Source: a beta proteobacterium L13
GTDB taxonomy: Bacteria > Pseudomonadota > Gammaproteobacteria > Burkholderiales > Chromobacteriaceae
Length of the DNA stretch: 64,000 bases
Direction of reading: 5' to 3'
Assembly: GCA_000335715.1 (NCBI GenBank)
Contig: AMYZ01000010.1
Span: 62,001-126,000, forward strand
Every line of letters begins with the position of its first letter. The stretch's first letter is position 1. The notes under the pieces are model-generated. The model was given only the letters and a program-made list of their open reading frames with translations, did no database searches and was not told where the DNA came from. Below, piece after piece: positions 59,270 to 64,000 of the stretch. A program made the translations under genes and the position numbers.

Positions 59270-62200
59270 GCAACATCGGAAAACTGAAGCTGGAAGTCAT
59301 CCTGTCTGCAGTAGACAAGATGACTGGCCCGCTTAAAAAAGCCATCAACAACAATACCCAGCTAGCCAAAACGCTGAAGCACAGCCGCGATGAACTGAAG
59401 GCACTGAACAGCCAACAAGCCAACATCGAGGGGCTGGAAAAGATGCGCACCAGCGTATCCGCCGCCTACCGCACAGCCAAACAGGCTCGCCAAGAAGCTG
59501 CCGCCTCATTCGAACAAGCGCAAAGGCAGGCTAACGAGCTAGCCACCCAATTCAAGCAGGCACAGGCACGCGCCACCCCGCAGCTGCAAAAGTACGAAGA
59601 AGAAAAGCAGCGCATCGTGCAGCTACGCGAAGCCCATATGGCTTTGCAAAAAGCCTACAAAGACCAGGACGCCGCGCTGAAACGCGTGCAAGCGCGCATT
59701 GGCAAAAAGAAAGACGCCAGCGACGAAGACAAGCTGCAGCTGAGTTTGGAAAGAGGAAAGCTGAACTCACTCCGCGCCGAGCGCCACGAGGCAGGCCGCA
59801 AGCTATACACCGCCAGGCGCGAAAACAACGAACTACGGGAAGACATGAAGGCCGTACTGGACACGGCCAAAGACCTGGAAAAGCAATTCGAAGCCGCAAA
59901 GCGCACCGCACAAAAGCTAAAAACCGCCCATACCGAGCAGGCTGCCGCTACCCATCAGCTGCGGCAAAGCATGAAAGCCGCAGGCAAGCAGTTTGCTGAT
60001 GCGGCGCAAGGGCAAGAGCACCTGCAGCAGCGCATCCAGGATGCCAACCGCGCATTGGAAGAGCAGCAAGCACGCTTGGCCAAGGTCAACAAGCTGCAAG
60101 CCAAACAGCGCGCCATCCGCGCCAAGTACGAAGGCGCGCTGCAAAACCGCGACCGCCTGGCCGGCGCTGGTGCTAGCGCGATGGCAGCCGGGTCTGCCGT
60201 GGGCCTGCCGGTGCTGTCCATGGTGAAAGATTTCAGCGCCTACGAAGACGCCATGCTGGGCATTGCCCGCCAGGTAGAGGGCGCCCGCGACGCAGGCGGC
60301 AAGCTGACACCCACCTACTACGAAATGGGCGCGGCCATCCGTGCCATGTCGCAGCAGATACCCATGGCCACCACCGAGCTGGCCGCCCTGGTAGAAGGCG
60401 GCGCCCGCATGGGCATCAAGGGCAAGGCCGAGCTGCTAGCCTTCGCCCGCACCGCCGCGCTGGCCAGCACCGCGTTTGACCTGCCCGCCGACCAGATCAG
60501 CGAAGACCTGGGCAAGATTGCCAACAGCTACAAAATCCCGATCAAGAACATTGCCGAGCTGGGCGACACCATCAACTGGCTGGACGATAACGCGCAGAGC
60601 AAGGGCGCCGACATTATCGAGGTGATGCAGCGCATTGCCGGCAACACCGGCAACATGAGCTACAAAGAAGCCGCCGCCCTGGGTAGTACCTTCCTGAGCC
60701 TGGGCGCATCGTCCGAAGTGGCCGCCACCGCCACCAAGGCCATGGTGCGCGAGCTGGCCACAGCAGACAGGCAGCCCAAGCGGTTCCAGGCCGGCCTGCA
60801 GGCCCTGGGCCTGAGCGCCAAGCAAGTCATGGCCGACATGGCCAAAGACAGCACCGGCACCATCCTGCGAGTAATGGAGGCCGTGCAGAAACTGCCGGCC
60901 ACCCAGCGCATGGGCGTGGTGGTAGACCTGTTCGGCAAAGAGTACGGCGACGACGCGGCCAAGCTGGCCGACAACCTGGGCGAGTACCGCAAGCAGCTGG
61001 CGCTGGTAAACGAGCAAAAAGCCAAAGGCAGCATGCAGCGCGAGGGCGACGCCAAGAACGACACCCTTTCCGCCAAGTACCAGATAGCACAAAACACCCT
61101 GTTCAACGCCAAGGCCGCGCTGGGTGAAAGCCTGCGCGCCCCTGCCATCGAGGCGATGACCGCCATCAGCGGGGTGCTGAAAAGCATCAGCGCCTGGACG
61201 GCGGCCAACCCGCAGCTAGCTGCCACGCTGATGAAAGCGGCAGCCGCGGCGGCCATTATCACCACCGTGCTGGGCGGTATGCTGCTGGCCGTGGCCGGCG
61301 TCATCGGGCCTTTTGTGGCGGCACGCTTTGCCATGTCCATGCTGGGTGTGCAGTTGGGCGGCCTGCTACCCAGCGCAACGACAGCCAGCGCAGCACTTGG
61401 CAAGCTGGCGCCGCTGCTGAATGACGGCACCACGGGTGCCAAACGTTACGCCGCAGCCATCAGTAACCGGCTGGCGCCCGTGCTGGGCAAGCTGGGCAGC
61501 CGCGTCACCACGCTGGCCATGAGCAACTGGGGCTTTGGTCTACCGATCAAGCTGGCCAACTGGCTAGCACAAAGCCTGGCCAGACTGTCGCCCCTGCTGG
61601 CCGGCATCGTGCAATTCGGCACGGGCATCATGCAGGCGTTTCTGGGGCCGCTTCGCGTGCTGGGCCTGCTAACCCGTCTGCTGCCAATGCTGGGCGCTGC
61701 CATCGGTGCCACCCCCATCGGCTGGCTAGTAGGCGCGCTAACCGCTGGCGCACTATTGCTCTACAAATTCTGGGGGCCGCTGAAAGGGTTTGTCGTCGGC
61801 TTTATCACCGGGCTGGCTAGCGGCCTGGGCAGCGTACTTGGCCCGGCATTTGCCGCGCTGTGGGGGACATTGGGCAAGCTATGGCAGCAACTCAAAAACC
61901 TGGGTGCTTACTTGCTGCAGCTGCTGCCCTTTCTGTCCCCGCTTGGCGCCATGCTGGCCGTAGCGTTCCAGCCGGTAAAGGCGCTGCTGGGCTGGCTATG
62001 GCAAGGCTTCGTCAGCCTGATGAAGCCCATGCAAGACACCGGCAACGCCGCACAAAACATGGGGCAGCGCATTGGTACGGTAGTCGGGCAAATCATTGGC
62101 TGGGTGGCATCGCTGCCGGTGCGTATGGCGCAGTTTGGCGTACACATGGTGCAAGGCCTAATTGGCGGCATCAACAGCATGCTCGGCTCACTCAAAAGCA

Positions 62201-62673
62201 CCGTGACCGGCATGGCTGACTCGGTAGTAAAGCTATTCAAGGAAAGGCTGGGCATCCACAGCCCCAGCCGCGTGTTTGCCCAGCTGGGCGGCTGGACCAT
62301 GGAAGGCTTGGGCATTGGGCTGGACAAAGGCGCCGGGCAGCCGCTGGCCAGCATCACGCAGCTAGCCGGCAAGCTTACCGAGCGCGCCAAGGCTGCCATG
62401 CCGGCTAGCCTGGGCCGCCTCACCGCCACCACCGCACTGGCGGGTGGCATGGCCCTGCAACCCGCCGCCGCCGTACCCATCGACACCCGCCCGCCGGTAG
62501 CCGTGCAGCGCCAGGCCACCGCGCCCGCCGCCGCGCCCGTCTACCACATCCAGATTCACGCCGCGCCCGGCATGAACGAAACGCAACTGGCGCGCATGGT
62601 GGCGGCAGAGCTGGACCGCCGCGAGCGCGAAGCCAGCGCCCGCCGCCGCAGCCGCTTGGGGGATAACGACTAA
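59266..62673 (+). CDS. Tail tape measure protein T (P2 gpT-like)
   Basis: A 1135-residue protein that sets tail length (P2 T 815 aa, so this tail may be longer). The first 300 residues are a long coiled coil (KYEEEKQRIVQLREAHMALQKAYKDQ and onward). The TP901/GPT core begins at DFSAYEDAMLGIARQVEGA near residue 325. Several hydrophobic segments lie at 660-870, and SPSRVFAQLGGWTMEGLGIGL near 1000. It starts at GTG 59266 within the E' stop. Confidence 0.94.
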   Translation: MSNIGKLKLEVILSAVDKMTGPLKKAINNNTQLAKTLKHSRDELKALNSQQANIEGLEKMRTSVSAAYRTAKQARQEAAASFEQAQRQANELATQFKQAQARATPQLQKYEEEKQRIVQLREAHMALQKAYKDQDAALKRVQARIGKKKDASDEDKLQLSLERGKLNSLRAERHEAGRKLYTARRENNELREDMKAVLDTAKDLEKQFEAAKRTAQKLKTAHTEQAAATHQLRQSMKAAGKQFADAAQGQEHLQQRIQDANRALEEQQARLAKVNKLQAKQRAIRAKYEGALQNRDRLAGAGASAMAAGSAVGLPVLSMVKDFSAYEDAMLGIARQVEGARDAGGKLTPTYYEMGAAIRAMSQQIPMATTELAALVEGGARMGIKGKAELLAFARTAALASTAFDLPADQISEDLGKIANSYKIPIKNIAELGDTINWLDDNAQSKGADIIEVMQRIAGNTGNMSYKEAAALGSTFLSLGASSEVAATATKAMVRELATADRQPKRFQAGLQALGLSAKQVMADMAKDSTGTILRVMEAVQKLPATQRMGVVVDLFGKEYGDDAAKLADNLGEYRKQLALVNEQKAKGSMQREGDAKNDTLSAKYQIAQNTLFNAKAALGESLRAPAIEAMTAISGVLKSISAWTAANPQLAATLMKAAAAAAIITTVLGGMLLAVAGVIGPFVAARFAMSMLGVQLGGLLPSATTASAALGKLAPLLNDGTTGAKRYAAAISNRLAPVLGKLGSRVTTLAMSNWGFGLPIKLANWLAQSLARLSPLLAGIVQFGTGIMQAFLGPLRVLGLLTRLLPMLGAAIGATPIGWLVGALTAGALLLYKFWGPLKGFVVGFITGLASGLGSVLGPAFAALWGTLGKLWQQLKNLGAYLLQLLPFLSPLGAMLAVAFQPVKALLGWLWQGFVSLMKPMQDTGNAAQNMGQRIGTVVGQIIGWVASLPVRMAQFGVHMVQGLIGGINSMLGSLKSTVTGMADSVVKLFKERLGIHSPSRVFAQLGGWTMEGLGIGLDKGAGQPLASITQLAGKLTERAKAAMPASLGRLTATTALAGGMALQPAAAVPIDTRPPVAVQRQATAPAAAPVYHIQIHAAPGMNETQLARMVAAELDRREREASARRRSRLGDND

Positions 62674-63011
62674 TGGGGAAATGGATAGGTGTAGATCTTG
62701 ATGGCACCCTGGCCTACTACGATGGGGCAATGGGCCACAACATCGGCCACCCGCTGAAACCAATGCTAGCTCGGGTAAAAGACTGGCTAGCCAGCGGCGT
62801 AGAGGTTCGTATTTTTACCGCAAGAGCAGGCGACCCAAGCCAGCTGCCACACATCCGCGCCTGGCTACAACAGCAGGGGCTGCCGGAGCTAGCCATTACA
62901 GACCGGAAAGACTTCGACATGGCAGCCTTGTACGACGACAAGGCAATCCGGATACAACGCAACACTGGCCGTATTTGCGGCGCGTGTTATCGCATGAGAG
63001 TGGGGAAATAA
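62673..63011 (+). CDS. Small HAD-like phosphatase inserted between T and U
   Basis: A 112-residue protein: GVDLDGTLAYYDG has the DxDGT nucleophile (Asp8, Asp10), VEVRIFTARAGDPSQLPHIRAWLQQ gives motif II, and LAITDRKDFDMAALYDDKAIRI motif III/IV. It is complete for a minimal HAD phosphatase. Its TAATG start overlaps T. In P2, U follows T directly, so this is an extra gene within the tail operon. A role in nucleotide or polynucleotide end dephosphorylation is possible but unproven. Confidence 0.82.
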   Translation: MGKWIGVDLDGTLAYYDGAMGHNIGHPLKPMLARVKDWLASGVEVRIFTARAGDPSQLPHIRAWLQQQGLPELAITDRKDFDMAALYDDKAIRIQRNTGRICGACYRMRVGK

Positions 63012-63012
63012 C

Positions 63013-63456
63013 ATGGATATGCCAATGCTAACCCTGGGCATGTTTGTGTTCACGCTGGACACCCTGCCCTACCAGCAACTGCAGCGCGACATGGGCTGGC
63101 GGCTGGCCAGCAACGCCCGCGTTGGCCGCCGCGCCGCCTACCAGTACATGGGGACGGACGAAGAAACCATCACGCTATCAGGCGTGCTGCTACCCGAGCT
63201 GACCGGCGGCGATATGAGCCTGGCCATGGTCAAGCTCATGGCCAGCCAGGGCAAAGCCTGGCCGCTGATAGAAGGCACCGGCATGGTGTATGGCTGGTAC
63301 GCCATCGAGAAGCTAAGTGAAGGCCGCACCGAGTTTTTCAGCGACGGCAAAGCGCGCCGCATCGACTTCACGCTTACGCTGAAAAGGGTAGACGATATCG
63401 GCATGCTGGACGCCATCGGCGCCATTACCCGCAGCATCATGGAGCTGGTGCTATGA
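63013..63456 (+). CDS. Tail protein U (P2 gpU-like)
   Basis: A 147-residue tail protein (P2 U 159 aa): LTLGMFVFTLDTLPYQQLQRDMGWRLASNARVGRRAAYQYMGTDEETITLSGVLLPELTGG and GWYAIEKLSEGRTEFFSDGKARRIDFTLTLKRVDD. It starts after the HAD gene and overlaps D by four bases. Confidence 0.94.
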   Translation: MDMPMLTLGMFVFTLDTLPYQQLQRDMGWRLASNARVGRRAAYQYMGTDEETITLSGVLLPELTGGDMSLAMVKLMASQGKAWPLIEGTGMVYGWYAIEKLSEGRTEFFSDGKARRIDFTLTLKRVDDIGMLDAIGAITRSIMELVL

Positions 63457-64000
63457 ACCTGCCAGACTTTGACACCGCACTGGCCAGTGCCCGCCAGCTG
63501 CTGGACGATGCGGCCAACCTGGACGGCGTAGGCGGCGGGCTGGCCATGCTGCGCCCGGCGTGGCAGATCAGCATAGAAGGCCGCAGCCTGGCTGCCCTAT
63601 CGTCGCGCCTGATGAGCCTGACGCTTACCGACAATCGCGGCTTTGAGGCCGACCAGCTGGACCTGGTGCTAGACGACGCCGACGGCAAGCTGGACATACC
63701 GCCACGCGGCGCCCGGCTTACCTGCGCCATCGGCTGGCACGGCCAACCCCTGGTGGACAAGGGCAGCTACGTGGTGGACGAGGTAGAGCACAGCGGCAGC
63801 CCGGATACCCTCACCATCCGCGCCCGCGCCACCGACCTGCGCGCCGGCATAGCGGCCAAGAAAGAACGCAGCTGGCACCAGACCACCATCGGCCAGCTAG
63901 TGGACACCATCGCCAAGGAAAACAACCTTACCCCTGCCGTACCAGCCTGGCTGGCCAAGCGCCCTGTCACCCACCTGGACCAAACCAGCGAAAGCGACAT
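63453..64000 (+). CDS. Tail hub/late control protein D, 5' part (runs off window)
   Basis: The first 182 residues of a P2 D-type protein (P2 D 387 aa): NLPDFDTALASARQLLDDAANLDGVGGG, WQISIEGRSLAALSSRLMSLTLTDNRGFEADQLDLVLDDADGKLDIPPRGARL and DEVEHSGSPDTLTIRARATDLRAGIAAKKERSWHQTTIGQLVDTIAKENNL. It is a gp27-like hub below the spike. It runs past the window edge. Ogr and the early genes should follow. Confidence 0.92.
   Translation, partial: MNLPDFDTALASARQLLDDAANLDGVGGGLAMLRPAWQISIEGRSLAALSSRLMSLTLTDNRGFEADQLDLVLDDADGKLDIPPRGARLTCAIGWHGQPLVDKGSYVVDEVEHSGSPDTLTIRARATDLRAGIAAKKERSWHQTTIGQLVDTIAKENNLTPAVPAWLAKRPVTHLDQTSESD

Larger units (their letters stand above)
40944..64000. mobile_element. P2-like prophage, left part (runs off window)
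   Basis: The element begins at the tRNA-Cys fragment. It carries the P2 late gene order Q P (minus), O N M L X, lysis, R S V W J I, tail fibre, FI FII E T U D. Synteny with P2/186/phiCTX is near complete. Integrase, repressor, replication genes, ogr and the right attachment site must lie past 64000. The structural genes are intact, so the phage could be active, but that cannot be judged from this part. Confidence 0.93.

Noticed and set aside
1-64000. CRISPR arrays and insertion sequences
   Set aside because: No regularly spaced direct repeats of CRISPR size and no transposase gene or terminal inverted repeats were seen.

Overview
This window is a GC-rich stretch of about 64 kb. It looks like a betaproteobacterial chromosome of the order Neisseriales, probably the Chromobacteriaceae (Vogesella, Aquitalea or Chromobacterium type), carrying part of a P2-like prophage. 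The assignment is inferred from protein character, the NsrR/Hmp pair, the TPP-controlled ThiBPQ operon and a P2-type phage. No 16S gene is present to confirm it.

Left, chromosomal part (1-40943). On the minus strand the 5' part of gmhA is followed by the thiamine ABC transporter operon thiB-thiP-thiQ behind a TPP riboswitch. A secreted DUF1800/DUF1501 pair, a methyltransferase with a regulatory domain, a possible 22-residue micro-ORF and tRNA-Thr(TGT) come next. From 9047 to 17751 lies a complete aminoethylphosphonate (AEP) locus: a GntR/UTRA regulator, the PhnS-PhnT-PhnU-type transporter with a fused permease, a PhnZ-like HD oxygenase, PhnW, PhnX and a FAD amine oxidase. An 11-base operator-like word, AGACATCTAGA, stands before both phnS and phnW. 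Next are a thermonuclease, a YdgA-like protein, an AraC regulator with a divergent EamA exporter, a PAP2 phosphatase, a PepSY/cytochrome b561/two-component group, YciH, a LysR-hydrolase operon divergent from an Old Yellow Enzyme plus nitroreductase, a VOC/OpuAC/RidA/MFS operon, a second MFS pump, a phytase-like esterase, tRNA-Leu(TAA), a thiolase and an hmp-nsrR operon with a clear NsrR operator.

Right, prophage part (40944-64000, running off the window). The 3' half of a tRNA-Cys gene, broken in the anticodon loop, marks an attachment site. It is followed by GCATAAA repeats (possible integrase arm sites) and a cos-like sequence. Then comes a nearly complete P2 late region: Q and P on the minus strand; O, N, M, L, X, two holin-like genes, muramidase, nested spanins, a DksA/TraR zinc finger, R, S, V, W, J, I, H-like and other tail genes; an insertion between the tail-fibre genes and FI (the P2 Z/fun position) with Com, a DNA methyltransferase and two minus-strand genes; then FI, FII, E/E', T, a HAD-like insert, U and D. 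A dyad TTGTG-N11-CACAA precedes O, V and FI and is the likely late-activator site. Integrase, repressor, replication genes and the far attachment site are not in the window.

The observations most worth following are four. First, GGTTGGCCGCA is strongly repeated in the chromosome, sparse in the prophage, and forms inverted pairs next to gene ends, like a DNA uptake sequence. Second, a Com gene overlaps a methyltransferase whose ribosome binding site lies in a hairpin, resembling Mu com-mom control. Third, a PhnZ-like oxygenase sits without PhnY in a PhnWX locus. Fourth, the att and cos signals lie very close together.
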